Origin: a virus
Direction: 5' to 3' (one strand)
DNA length: 53,238 nt
IMG/VR virus record: IMGVR_UViG_3300037189_009383
Span: 1-53,238 of that record
Positions 25,531-35,497 of this stretch are shown here, one piece after another (the first letter of the stretch is position 1; each line of letters opens with the position of its first letter). The position numbers were made by a program, and so were the translations under genes. The notes beneath the pieces were generated by a model. The model made no database searches. It saw nothing but the letters and a program-made list of their open reading frames with translations, and had not been told where the DNA came from.

Positions 25531-28500
25531 TTAAGGTGCTATGGTTGTTAAAGTTATTTCGCCAAGCAAACTAGTAGTAGAATAATTACCTACAGTATTT
25601 ACTGTACGTACTGCTACCCTATATTTAACACCTGCGGCACTTATTCTATGTACAGGAAATTGTTTAATATCAATATTAGCTGTACTTGTTGTTTTGGTTT
25701 TTATAATATTAGTGTCAGTACTATTCCAAAAATCACCAGTTCCAGCATCTTTAAACACTCTAACTTCGTAAAATTTGAAATCTTCTGGTAATACGGTCAT
25801 GCTTGGAGTAACACTAATAAATCTTCCAACTCTTTTTACAATAACGCTATCTACATTATTGTAATTAAATTGTTTGCCAGATACACTATGAGTGTACCAA
25901 GCACTCCAGACACCAACTCTACCATCAGAACTTACGTATCTCAAACGTAGTTTATAAATCTCATCAACTAATACATTTGGTATATTTACAGTATTAGATA
26001 AGAAAGGAACTACTACTGTTCTATAATTACTTGAATTAGTAGAAGTAGATAGGTCGTATTGACATTCTACACTTTGGACAGTTGGGGGTAATTGACTACT
26101 ATTAGCATAACTTACTCGTATTCTATAAGAGTAAGTACCAGGACTAATAATTTCCGCTACTAAATCATCACTTTGAATATTAGTAACTGCGGGTACATCT
26201 GTGTCTGCGAAAGCATTTTGTAAAAACTCAGGCGCTTTTGTAATATTTGTTTCAAATACAGTTGCAGCAGTTAAATTTAAATATCCAGTAAATATATTAT
26301 AGCTACTAGTTACGCCATAATCTACTAAAGTAATTCTGGCTGTCTTATTAGTCGTAGGCTCAATATTCATAATAATTAAATCTTGAGACTCTTGCTGATA
26401 TTTTCCAAATAAGAAAAGATCGCCACTATTAGCCTCACTAGCAGTAGTACTTACAGTTACTTGAACTTTACTGTAGTACCCATCATTTAATACTACTGTT
26501 CCACTAGTAGAAGTAGTACTTACACTACCTCCGATTGAAATATAGCTAAAAGAATTGGTTGTTACGGCTGTAACAACAGCCGTAGGACTGCCAATAGTTG
26601 GTACTGGTGTAGTTACATACACAGAGTCGCCAATACTTAATGGATGTACATCATTTAATGTAACTGTAACTAAATTATTAGCCCTGTTTACTGAGCTGAT
26701 AATAAACTGTTGTTTGATAGTTCTTTCAGTACTAGCACCAGTACTACTTCTAATTCTTATTGTATGACTAGAGGCATCATCAATAGGAACTAACTCATCT
26801 AGTTCAAAAATAGTACTAGTTAGCTTATTTTTTATTCTACCGCTACCCAAACCCCACATTGGTACATCGTGAGTTACTTTTACTCTGTCACCTCGATTGG
26901 CAACAATGTACTCAATATCTGTACTTAGTGTATAACTTTCACGACGAAGTTGAGCTTGTGCCATATGCCATCTAGCATGATCTATTACTAAAGTACTTTT
27001 TGTTACTCCAGGTAACTGAATACTTTCAAATAATTCTGCATTAGCTTGCGACTTTTCTGAAGCATATACAATTATTTCGGCCTCTTGGTAATCTTGATCT
27101 TCATCATAGTATATAACACGTAATGCATCAGGTAATCTAGGTAAGGCTCTAGTTCCTTCAAATCCCCAACTATTATGCTGACTGAAATGTTGTACTATAT
27201 TTGATTTTGGTTCATCAATAACAACAGTCCATTTTCCATCAACTAATGCAGGACTAGCTCTACCTGCGGCACAAATATCTCGTAGTGTATCTAGGACGCT
27301 TTTTGATTCTGACTGAATACGATTGAATGTGAATCCTTTTGTAACACAATAGTCATGCCAGTATTGTAGTTGTAATAAATTAATTTTATCACTAACTTCA
27401 CTATCTAGTATTCTTTGTGGATTACCTGGATGTTGTAACACATATCTAAATAAGTCGGCTGGATTACTTGTACCTGCCATTACCCAAGCTGTACCATTCC
27501 AACTTAAAGCATAAGTTTGAACAATAGCATTTATACCCTCAATACTATTACTTAGTTGTTCGTTGGCTTTAACCTGAATAGCTGTCTTAGCAATAGCACA
27601 GTTTTTAGGATCTACAGCTGGACTAGTATTACTAATAAATGTAGCACTTAAAAATACTGTTTCAAAAGCATATCTCCAATCTGGATTATCTTCTGTGTTA
27701 TCTCCAGTTTCTCGTCTAACTCTTACTTGCAGTAATTGAGTACTGCCTATGTCATAAGTTTCAGTAATAGTAAATGCATCTTTTTTAGCAGCATCTGTAC
27801 CATATACAACTCTTTTCCAAGGAGTCCAAGCACCACTACCAACCTTAACTTCATAATTAAGTGTAACAGATGTTGCTGAGCTATCACCAGCACCATCACC
27901 TCTTGCTTTTACTTTTCTTAATCCTTGTGGAAAATGAATAGCTACAGTTACCTTATCTACAGCAGTAGAACTTGCCGCTTCAGAATAAGGTCCAGGAGTA
28001 GGGAATGTAGTTGTTGTAATTGGCACATCTTCACTATCCACTGCTGAGGTAGTTACTGTTGAACCTTCTGGATTACCATCACATACTAGTGTAAGATTCT
28101 TGTTTACTTGATAAACGTCGCTGCCATAAATAGAATTAAATTTTGTTAGTTCTGCTGTAGTAGGAGTAGTTCTATGATCTAGTGTTATTAGTTTATCTGT
28201 TCCATCAGTAAATTTTGATAGAGTGTAGTTAGATATTGCAACTTCTCCAATTTTAATAGTTGCAGGGTCTATTACCAAAGGACCATAGCCCCATACCAAT
28301 AACATAGTTAAATATGTATCACGGTCATTCTCATAACTAATATAATTTTGAGCACCAAGAGGAGGAGTAATTTTTACTTTCCCTAAAATAACGGGTATTG
28401 CTCCATACTTATTAGCTTGATTGGCTGCACCTGTAACCATCAACTGGCGCTCACTACTACCAGGATCACTTGGTGCTGAAGGTGGACGAATAGGTGCAAT

Positions 28501-29328
28501 AGCATTAATTAGCATTGAGCCAACTAAACTAACTGCCATAGTTGCGGCAGTAAAGGCAACTGCACCCATCCCACTAGCTACTAGTGCTCCACTAGCTGCA
28601 ATAGCTGCTGACGTTGCTCCAGCCATATATGCAACAGCATAAGGAGCAGCAATTGCAATTGCAATCATTGCAATCATTCTAAAAATACCACCGCCGCCAC
28701 CTGCTGGTACGGCTCTATACTCAATCTGATCAGTATCTTTTAATGTAGTTACAGACCACTCACCAGGGTCAGTAACTCGACCATTAAGTACAATTATAAT
28801 TCGTGAACGTAACTCTTGAGGAATAGAATATTCTTTGGCAACCCAAGGTACTAATTCTTCTAGTTTAGTACCTGGCTCAACTGCAACAGTAAATCTTTGT
28901 GTGCGTAAGGGATGTGGTACTAGATTTAATACTGCTGAACTTTTTTCTGTGTATTTAAAATATCCAACAATACGATTTTTCCAAGCGCGGGAATCGAAGC
29001 TTTCAATTGCCGAGTACTGTCCTTCTCGCGCATGCAAGAAGTGAGTGTTACTAACTGCAATACCAACGTGAGATTCGGTACCAAGTACTTTAAATAGTAC
29101 AGTACACCCTTCTTCAGGTTCTTCTAATTGTGTCCAACCCTCTTTATATTGTGCAATTAGTTCTTGAATACGTAAAGTATCATTTTCTGCATAGTCTGTT
29201 ACAAAACTTGGTAAATTAATTTTGAATTCTTCAGAATATACTAGACGCAGCAATCCCCAGCAATCAACGCCGTCAAGATTTCTGCCTTTTTCTTTATAGG
29301 GAATACCCACGTATTTATTATGCCACAT
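25531..29328 (-). CDS. Tail tip protein: fused K (NlpC/P60), I and J modules
   Basis: A 1265-residue fusion. Residues 1-125 are an NlpC/P60 peptidase like lambda K: LDGVDCWGLL with Cys23, ESHVGI with His87 and His99. Residues 130-290 resemble lambda I: a small globular domain (FTVAVEPGTKLEELVPW), then an Ala/Gly-rich hydrophobic stretch (RMIAMIAIAIAAPYAVAYMA). Residues 300-1265 are the J-like hub (KYGAIPVILGKVKITPPLGA; KSVLDTLRDICAAGRASPAL; GDRVKVTHDVPMWG) with fibronectin-like repeats near the end. It would form the tail tip hub and open the host wall. It overlaps the L-like gene by 1 base. Confidence 0.92.
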   Translation of the reverse strand: MWHNKYVGIPYKEKGRNLDGVDCWGLLRLVYSEEFKINLPSFVTDYAENDTLRIQELIAQYKEGWTQLEEPEEGCTVLFKVLGTESHVGIAVSNTHFLHAREGQYSAIESFDSRAWKNRIVGYFKYTEKSSAVLNLVPHPLRTQRFTVAVEPGTKLEELVPWVAKEYSIPQELRSRIIIVLNGRVTDPGEWSVTTLKDTDQIEYRAVPAGGGGGIFRMIAMIAIAIAAPYAVAYMAGATSAAIAASGALVASGMGAVAFTAATMAVSLVGSMLINAIAPIRPPSAPSDPGSSERQLMVTGAANQANKYGAIPVILGKVKITPPLGAQNYISYENDRDTYLTMLLVWGYGPLVIDPATIKIGEVAISNYTLSKFTDGTDKLITLDHRTTPTTAELTKFNSIYGSDVYQVNKNLTLVCDGNPEGSTVTTSAVDSEDVPITTTTFPTPGPYSEAASSTAVDKVTVAIHFPQGLRKVKARGDGAGDSSATSVTLNYEVKVGSGAWTPWKRVVYGTDAAKKDAFTITETYDIGSTQLLQVRVRRETGDNTEDNPDWRYAFETVFLSATFISNTSPAVDPKNCAIAKTAIQVKANEQLSNSIEGINAIVQTYALSWNGTAWVMAGTSNPADLFRYVLQHPGNPQRILDSEVSDKINLLQLQYWHDYCVTKGFTFNRIQSESKSVLDTLRDICAAGRASPALVDGKWTVVIDEPKSNIVQHFSQHNSWGFEGTRALPRLPDALRVIYYDEDQDYQEAEIIVYASEKSQANAELFESIQLPGVTKSTLVIDHARWHMAQAQLRRESYTLSTDIEYIVANRGDRVKVTHDVPMWGLGSGRIKNKLTSTIFELDELVPIDDASSHTIRIRSSTGASTERTIKQQFIISSVNRANNLVTVTLNDVHPLSIGDSVYVTTPVPTIGSPTAVVTAVTTNSFSYISIGGSVSTTSTSGTVVLNDGYYSKVQVTVSTTASEANSGDLFLFGKYQQESQDLIIMNIEPTTNKTARITLVDYGVTSSYNIFTGYLNLTAATVFETNITKAPEFLQNAFADTDVPAVTNIQSDDLVAEIISPGTYSYRIRVSYANSSQLPPTVQSVECQYDLSTSTNSSNYRTVVVPFLSNTVNIPNVLVDEIYKLRLRYVSSDGRVGVWSAWYTHSVSGKQFNYNNVDSVIVKRVGRFISVTPSMTVLPEDFKFYEVRVFKDAGTGDFWNSTDTNIIKTKTTSTANIDIKQFPVHRISAAGVKYRVAVRTVNTVGNYSTTSLLGEITLTTIAP

Positions 29329-29861
29329 TAGAATAATCCTGGAAAATATGGAGCTGTAAATGCGTGCATTGGAAATGGTTCACGCTCATAATCAATCATA
29401 GATAATTCAGCAGTCACTGAATCAGCATTATATGTAAAACTATTAATATAAAAACCTACAAAACTAGCTTCTACAATATCTGGAGTTTTTGATAACACTA
29501 ACTCCATTTTTACTTTTGGCGGCCCACTAATACTACGTATAATAGGTGTAACATACCTAGTTACATCTCGTAAAGTTAGTGAGCAGCGAGGCGCTTGTGC
29601 TTCTTCTTCACTGGGCAGACTTAGGTCCATAGGTAGGAATAAAAACTGTTCGCCTCTGCTTACTACACCATAGTATACTTCAGTAGGTGTTTCGGCATAA
29701 GGCGCTGTTGTAAGTCTTTGTGTAAAGTTATCGGCTAAACGGGCAGCTACACCACCTGTGGTAGGATCATACATTGTTAGTAAAAATATTAGATCACTAT
29801 CCATGTCTGGCGAAAAAACCGCACGGATAGCTTCTGGGCTCATTGATGTTAATCTACTCAT
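29328..29861 (-). CDS. Minor tail protein, L-like (DUF1833)
   Basis: A 177-residue protein of the DUF1833 family, in the place of lambda gpL. Marks include YYGVVSRGEQFLFLPMDLSL and CSLTLRDVTRYVTPIIRSI. No cluster of four cysteines is present, so the iron-sulfur site of lambda L cannot be assumed. It overlaps the M-like gene by 4 bases and the tail tip gene by 1 base, as in lambda M-L-K. Expected at the distal tail tip complex. Confidence 0.85.
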   Translation of the reverse strand: MSRLTSMSPEAIRAVFSPDMDSDLIFLLTMYDPTTGGVAARLADNFTQRLTTAPYAETPTEVYYGVVSRGEQFLFLPMDLSLPSEEEAQAPRCSLTLRDVTRYVTPIIRSISGPPKVKMELVLSKTPDIVEASFVGFYINSFTYNADSVTAELSMIDYEREPFPMHAFTAPYFPGLF

Positions 29862-30232
29862 GGTAATATTTCTAACTTCATACTTACATTATAGTAGCCT
29901 GGGGCAGTATAACTCACATTATATAAGTTACCATCACTACCTTCTGGTAAAATTCTTACTTCAACTGTTAGTCCAGTACGTGGATGTGGGAATCCAAATC
30001 TAGCAACGCCTCTGATAGCATTAGGGCCTAGAACAAATGTCTCTAGAGCTGTTACTTCTGCTGTAGTCATTAGAAAACTAACAGATAATGTTTGTGGTCT
30101 TTTACCACGATATCTACGCTTAGCTGGACCAGAATCCATACTAGTACTTAAAATATTAGCTCCACCAGTTTCCGAATACCCTTTTTGAGGCACTTGAGGA
30201 AGTGTTGCTGGCCATACATAACTATATGCCAT
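29858..30232 (-). CDS. Minor tail protein, M-like
   Basis: A 124-residue protein beginning MAYSYVWPATLPQVPQKGYS and ending with YYNVSMKLEILP. The RRYRGKRPQTLSVSFLMT and LGPNAIRGVARFGFPHPRTG segments are typical of small tail tip proteins found right after the tape measure. Its place and length fit lambda gpM. It lies 2 bases after the tape measure stop, so the two are tightly coupled. Confidence 0.82.
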   Translation of the reverse strand: MAYSYVWPATLPQVPQKGYSETGGANILSTSMDSGPAKRRYRGKRPQTLSVSFLMTTAEVTALETFVLGPNAIRGVARFGFPHPRTGLTVEVRILPEGSDGNLYNVSYTAPGYYNVSMKLEILP

Positions 30233-30234
30233 TA

Positions 30235-33200
30235 TTATCTCCTAATTAGTTGGGGCTGAATACCGTAAGTATTTCTCATAGATCTTTGTGTAGCGCTACC
30301 GCTTCTACTCATCTCTCCGGCTGTCATATCACCAATAGTAACTTCAATTCTACGATTGCCCTTAGAATCAGTAGTCTCTTCTGTGGTAGCCTGTGCCGTA
30401 CTATAGTTATTAATTACAACATCAACATTAGGTTGTTGCTGACCTGAACGAACACCAAGATTTCCATTAGCATCACGCTTTAGGGGCATAATAGCTTCTG
30501 GGCCTGCCTCACCCATCATACCAGTGCCTTGAGCAAATTTAAACAATGTAGGAGAATCTACTATTTGATTAGTAAAGGTTCCACCCATTGCAAACTTTTC
30601 AATTCCGTAGTCGTAAGCACGACCTTTTGCAGCAAGCGTTGGTAATAGTGAACTAGCAGTACTATCAACTATTGGTGCACCACCAGGGCTAGAGCCAAAG
30701 TTAAAGAAGTTTAGTAGTCCTGGGCGCATAGCTTGATACATTGCTAATGCTTGTAAGCGTAATTCATAACGTAACAAATCAGCCAACATAGAGTCAATTA
30801 AACCCTTGAAATCCAGTTTGCCAGTTTGTACAAATGTTACAATAGCATCTGCCATACCTTCAAAAGTTTTCTTAAATACATCGCCATAAGCTTTTTGACG
30901 CTCTGATAGGCTCTTGTCTAAGTCTACTAATTTTTGTTTAGCAGCTGCAACAGCATTAACGCCAGTTACTTCAGCAGTATACTTTTCACCAATAGCCTCC
31001 ATTTGAGCTCTAATATCAGCTCTTACGGCTTCTCCAGCAGCACCTGGCGCTGCTTTTTGATATGCCTCTACTAATTTAGTTATCTCTCTTAAATAATTAA
31101 TTTCGAGAGTTGCAAGTTTAGCTCTTGCTTCTGTTTGAATCTTAGTAGTTTCAATTATAGCCTTAGAATCAGCAATTTGTTGAGCAGAGAATTTTTCTGA
31201 ATTAATTTGATATTGTAGTTCTAAATCATTTAATTCATTAGTAGTAGTTGCTCTAATAGCGTTTGTATCTGCAATAATTTGTCTAATATTAAGTCTGCGC
31301 ATTTCTTCTTCTGCTAAGACTTTAATTAGGTTTAATCTTTCAGCTGCTTCTGCCTGTGCTGTTTTAACTGTTTTATCAGCTTCACGATTAGTTTCTCTGA
31401 TAAGTAATAACTTTTTACTACTATCTTCTAACTCACTTGTTTTTAATCCTGCTTTTTTAGCTTCAGCAATAAGTAATTCATATTTGGCTCTATCTGCTGC
31501 AATAGATATTCCTTGCTGAGCATATTCTTGGTTAGCTGCTTCTATAGAAAGAAGTTTTTGTGCAGCTACTTGTTCTTCTGTTTGGAAAGCATTTTGTTGA
31601 CCAATAATATTTAGTTGAGCTTGTTTTAAGGCAATGGCAGATTTTTCTTCTGAATTAATAGCTTCATTAACAGTTTTTTGTTCCTGTATTAGCTTTAAGC
31701 CCATTTGCATTTTTGACAGTTTGTCTTTAGTGTCAATACCTGCTCTAGTAGCATCCACTTCCATAAAAGATTTAGTAGCAGCTAACATTTGTTGTAAGCT
31801 GGCGGCCATTTCTGGGCTTTCTTTACCAAAATCTTTCATTGCCTTGGTTAAACTATTAACCATAGCAGGAGCACCTTTACCACCTTTAGTAACAAATTCA
31901 TTGAACTGTGCAGTAATATCCATCATGCCTTGAGCATTACTTACTGAGGCATTTCCGGCATCACTTCTTTCACCACGATATGCACCAGTTGCATCACGCC
32001 CTTCAAGTCTAGCTTTTGCTTTATCCATCATTACTGCGGCAGTAGTTTGGTTCTGAGCAGCAATCATTAAGTACTGAGCTTGAAGCATTTTTGCTTGCAT
32101 CTCTAATTGAGAACGTTGAATACCTATATCTTGTTTGTCTACTTCTCGCTGTAAAGCACCAGAACCTGGTAAATCACTTAAATTACCAAGAATACCTCGC
32201 TTTAGGTCAATACTAGCTTTTTGAAATGCAAAATCTATACTTTTACTAATTAGATCAGCACCGATTTTAAAAGACTCAACAGCCATTTCTTTGAATACTG
32301 GACTAGCCATTAATTCAGCAATTTTTCGTCTTTCTTCTGTATCTTTGCGATTTAATTCAGATATGTAAGCTAACTTACTATTAAGTTTTTCTTGAGCTGC
32401 CTGCATCTGATCAATACCAGAAGTGTCAGCACCCTCATTTCGTAAAGATTGAATTTGATCTTCACTTAAACCACCGTAAGCTTTGTTTAATCTTTCGTAC
32501 TCTAGTTCTAATGAACTAACCTCTTGTCTAGCTATTTTTAGTTTAATAGCAGTATCGCCGTGTTGTTTGTTTAGTCCTTCTACTTCAGTTCTCATTTTTT
32601 GCATTTGTGCAAAAACATCTGGACTGAACATGCCAAGTTTTGTAGCATCTTGTAGTAACTTATTCATACTACCAAGGCCGGCTTCTGTATCTGCTAGTGC
32701 TCCTACTGTTTTTGTGGAAAATAACAACATATCATCACCTAGTTTACTCATAGGTGATTTATCAATAGCTGAAAATGCAAATTCTTTGTAAGAATCCGTT
32801 AATTTTTTAAGTTGATCGTCAAACTCTTTACTACGGCTAGCAGTTATACTCATGCCTGTGGCGAGCGGTTTAATCTTATCTTCAATTTGTTTTACTGCAG
32901 CAGCAGCTTCTGGTCCACCCTTTTTAAGAGCTTCCAGCCATTGTAGTTGACTACCACCTGTTGTACCAAGTACTTCATCAACTTTAGCAGTCATTTGTGC
33001 ACGAACATCTGGATTGTCAATACCAGCAATTAACTTAGTAATATTAGACACACTTGCTTCCGCAAATTTTTGTCCTTGACTCTTACTAAAAATTCCATCC
33101 CAGAATCTATCCCAACCTGTGGTTGCTTTATCTAATTCTTCAAACTTTTCGCGTAATGTACCAAGATTATCACTTAGCTCTTTAAAAGCATTTGCTTGGG

Positions 33201-35016
33201 CAGTTACACCTGCTGCACTAAATACAGCACTAGAATCCATCTTACTTAGAGCTTTTAATGTTCTGTCATAATTCTTTACAGATTCATTTGAATTATCTAA
33301 TGCTAGTTTAAATGCTTCTGACTGTTCTGCATTTTTAGTTAAGTAAGAGTCTAGTAGTCTAGCACCTGCAATAACTGCACCAATAATAAATATATAAGTT
33401 TGTAAAGCACCAACAAACCCCATAAGAGCTGTTGAAGCAATACTAATTGCGCTGGACACAGTTGTAAATGCTTTACGAATTGGCCCCATCTGGGATTCAC
33501 CAACTTGTTTACGCATTTCTGACCAAGCACCACTCATGCCTAAAATAGCAGTATTTTCTGCAGCATTACTTGTTATTGACTTAGAAGTAGCAATATCTGC
33601 AGTACGTTTAGCTTGAGCTTGAGCTTGACCAAGGGCTGTCCAAGCACCTTGCTGTGTTGTTAGTTTCTTTGTTGTAGCATCTACAACAGTTTGATACTCT
33701 GCTTCAGCTTTGGCACTTGATTTAATTGCTGTTACGGCATTAAAGTAACGGTCTGCAATATCATCTTTGCCTTGCTTTTTATATCTTTCTCCTACTTTAG
33801 TTAGATAATCAAGTTCAGCTTGCGTAACATCTTGAGTATTCTTTTTAAGAATTTCTGCAGCTTTAGATTGCTTACCAAAACCACTTGTCCTTACTTCTTC
33901 AATTTTTTGTGCAGCGGCTTTAACAGTTCGTAATTCTGCTTCTGCAGCTTTATCTAGTGCGGCTTCACGTGCGCTAGCACTTGCTTCAACTGCTTTGCCT
34001 GCTTCACCTGCACGAATTTCTGCTGCTTTTTTAGCTGTTTCAGCGGCAGCAACTAATCCTTGGCGATACTGGCCAATAGCTGGTAGTGCCTGTTTTAGTA
34101 ACATAACACTTAGTGCAGCAATACCTGTGGTTAGTGCTGCTGGGCTTTGACTTAATGCACCGATTAGTGGACCTAGTACATTATTAACTACTTCTAAGCC
34201 TGTTTGTGCTAAATTCTTTAAACTAGCTAGTAGTTTATCGTATGGATTAGCCGGAATGTCAATGCTTCCAAATTTATCAGCACCTTCTTTTAATACTGCA
34301 TTAGCAAATGCTTGGCGTTTTTCAAAATCTGTTAAAGAGTCAACAGATTTACCTACGCTTCTTGCATAGTCTTCAGTAGCTTTACCAACTTTAGTAAAGA
34401 TACCCAATTCATCTAATAGTTCTGGTTCTAGTTTAGTAATACCACGAGTTAAACGGCTAACAGAATCTGCCATGTCTCGTCCAAGAGCTAAACTAGCTTT
34501 CTTGGCTACATCACCTAATTGTGAGAATTGTTTGGTTGATAAACCTGCACTTGTAGCTTGAACAGTTGCTTGCATAGCATCACGCAAACTGATAGCGCCA
34601 CCGCTAGCATCAGCAAAGTTTTTGGCTAATGTACCTAGTGACTGACCGCTTTGAGCACCTAATTGGTTTAAGCCCTCAATCATGTTAGTTGTAGCCATTG
34701 CATCTTTTAGTGCATTAAATGCAGCACTTGCTGCAAATATGTTAGCTGCAACAGTAGCGTATAGGCGAACTAATCCACCAAGGCCTTGTGCCTCGTTTGC
34801 AAAGTCTCTTGCACCTGCACCTGTTCCACCCATAGTTCCGCGGGCTTGTCCATATGCTTGATTCTCACCGCTAGCTTTAAAGGCTGCACTTGCTGTTTTA
34901 CCAAGTCTTTCGGTAATGGTTAAGTCTTTATTTAACTTACTTACCTTTGCCTGTACAACATCAATACTGCCCTCATCGGTTAAGTTCAGCGTAAAATTTA
35001 CTGTATTTCCTGCCAT
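30235..35016 (-). CDS. Tape measure protein
   Basis: A 1593-residue tape measure that sets tail length. Residues 1-70 are a small N-terminal domain; then come hydrophobic segments near residues 77-105, 285-318 and 515-555, as usual for tape measures. Much of the rest is helical and charged. The C-terminal part (GMADAIVTFVQTGKLDFKGL, then LRYELRLQALAMYQ) matches the lambda-tape-measure C-terminal domain, and FAQGTGMMGEAGPEAIMPLK is a very common tape measure end motif. By the usual relation of about 1.5 angstroms per residue, the tail would be roughly 230-240 nm. It is the first gene after the promoter at 35075. Confidence 0.95.
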   Translation of the reverse strand: MAGNTVNFTLNLTDEGSIDVVQAKVSKLNKDLTITERLGKTASAAFKASGENQAYGQARGTMGGTGAGARDFANEAQGLGGLVRLYATVAANIFAASAAFNALKDAMATTNMIEGLNQLGAQSGQSLGTLAKNFADASGGAISLRDAMQATVQATSAGLSTKQFSQLGDVAKKASLALGRDMADSVSRLTRGITKLEPELLDELGIFTKVGKATEDYARSVGKSVDSLTDFEKRQAFANAVLKEGADKFGSIDIPANPYDKLLASLKNLAQTGLEVVNNVLGPLIGALSQSPAALTTGIAALSVMLLKQALPAIGQYRQGLVAAAETAKKAAEIRAGEAGKAVEASASAREAALDKAAEAELRTVKAAAQKIEEVRTSGFGKQSKAAEILKKNTQDVTQAELDYLTKVGERYKKQGKDDIADRYFNAVTAIKSSAKAEAEYQTVVDATTKKLTTQQGAWTALGQAQAQAKRTADIATSKSITSNAAENTAILGMSGAWSEMRKQVGESQMGPIRKAFTTVSSAISIASTALMGFVGALQTYIFIIGAVIAGARLLDSYLTKNAEQSEAFKLALDNSNESVKNYDRTLKALSKMDSSAVFSAAGVTAQANAFKELSDNLGTLREKFEELDKATTGWDRFWDGIFSKSQGQKFAEASVSNITKLIAGIDNPDVRAQMTAKVDEVLGTTGGSQLQWLEALKKGGPEAAAAVKQIEDKIKPLATGMSITASRSKEFDDQLKKLTDSYKEFAFSAIDKSPMSKLGDDMLLFSTKTVGALADTEAGLGSMNKLLQDATKLGMFSPDVFAQMQKMRTEVEGLNKQHGDTAIKLKIARQEVSSLELEYERLNKAYGGLSEDQIQSLRNEGADTSGIDQMQAAQEKLNSKLAYISELNRKDTEERRKIAELMASPVFKEMAVESFKIGADLISKSIDFAFQKASIDLKRGILGNLSDLPGSGALQREVDKQDIGIQRSQLEMQAKMLQAQYLMIAAQNQTTAAVMMDKAKARLEGRDATGAYRGERSDAGNASVSNAQGMMDITAQFNEFVTKGGKGAPAMVNSLTKAMKDFGKESPEMAASLQQMLAATKSFMEVDATRAGIDTKDKLSKMQMGLKLIQEQKTVNEAINSEEKSAIALKQAQLNIIGQQNAFQTEEQVAAQKLLSIEAANQEYAQQGISIAADRAKYELLIAEAKKAGLKTSELEDSSKKLLLIRETNREADKTVKTAQAEAAERLNLIKVLAEEEMRRLNIRQIIADTNAIRATTTNELNDLELQYQINSEKFSAQQIADSKAIIETTKIQTEARAKLATLEINYLREITKLVEAYQKAAPGAAGEAVRADIRAQMEAIGEKYTAEVTGVNAVAAAKQKLVDLDKSLSERQKAYGDVFKKTFEGMADAIVTFVQTGKLDFKGLIDSMLADLLRYELRLQALAMYQAMRPGLLNFFNFGSSPGGAPIVDSTASSLLPTLAAKGRAYDYGIEKFAMGGTFTNQIVDSPTLFKFAQGTGMMGEAGPEAIMPLKRDANGNLGVRSGQQQPNVDVVINNYSTAQATTEETTDSKGNRRIEVTIGDMTAGEMSRSGSATQRSMRNTYGIQPQLIRR

Positions 35017-35074
35017 GTATCCCCCAATTCTTGTGGATGGCCAATTTGACTAATTATAAAATAATTTTGTTACC

Positions 35075-35103
35075 ATTATATCATAAGGGTACACGCTTGT
35101 CAA
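35075..35103 (-). promoter_or_regulatory. Consensus sigma70 promoter for the tape measure operon
   Basis: On the minus strand: TTGACA, 17-base spacer, TATAAT, with TGA before the -10. The CCCTTATGATATAAT segment is identical to the promoter at 23566-23594. It is preceded by a terminator 20 bases upstream, making a stop-restart junction. Confidence 0.92.
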
Positions 35104-35121
35104 ACTAAATTTTTTGACGAC

Positions 35122-35153
35122 AAAAAAGCCTGCTAACGTTAGCTAGCAGGCTT
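35122..35153 (-). terminator. Intrinsic terminator after the tail chaperone genes
   Basis: Stem GCCTGCTA with TAGCAGGC, followed on the minus strand by a six-T run. It overlaps the last bases of the T-like frame and precedes the tape measure promoter. Confidence 0.92.
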
Positions 35154-35462
35154 CTCTGATATTTTTTTACTATTTATTTCGTTAGATCTAACTTGATCTA
35201 TCATTCTAACTAGCACAATAATGAACTTTTGTTCGTCTGGTTCCACTTCCGTGGCTTCCAGAATATCTTTAATACCTATCAACGTCTTACCTAAGTATAG
35301 GCCGTTCATAGTGTCCCATTCATCACGTAGCATCCTATATACTGCAAAAGCTTGTTGTACTTCGATTGGAAAGTCGTCAAATTCAACAGGAATTTCTTCC
35401 TCTACAGGCTGATTGCCCATAACTTCACACAACTCAAAGTAAGCTTCTCGTGTCATAGACAC
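35139..35462 (-). CDS. Tail assembly chaperone, T-like part of the G/GT frameshift
   Basis: A 107-codon frame (MSMTREAYFELCEVMGNQPV at the start) that is probably made as the C-terminal part of a fusion with the upstream frame. The frame stays open without a stop from the slippery GGGAAAC at 35525-35531, so -1 shifting would give a fusion of about 259 residues. The GTG at 35462 is a formal start only. In lambda, GT recruits gpV and the tape measure; the same gene order is seen here (major tail, G, T, tape measure). Confidence 0.85.
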   Translation of the reverse strand: MSMTREAYFELCEVMGNQPVEEEIPVEFDDFPIEVQQAFAVYRMLRDEWDTMNGLYLGKTLIGIKDILEATEVEPDEQKFIIVLVRMIDQVRSNEINSKKISEKPAS

Positions 35463-35497
35463 AGCGCTATTTTGTATATAGTTGACCAGCTGACGAT

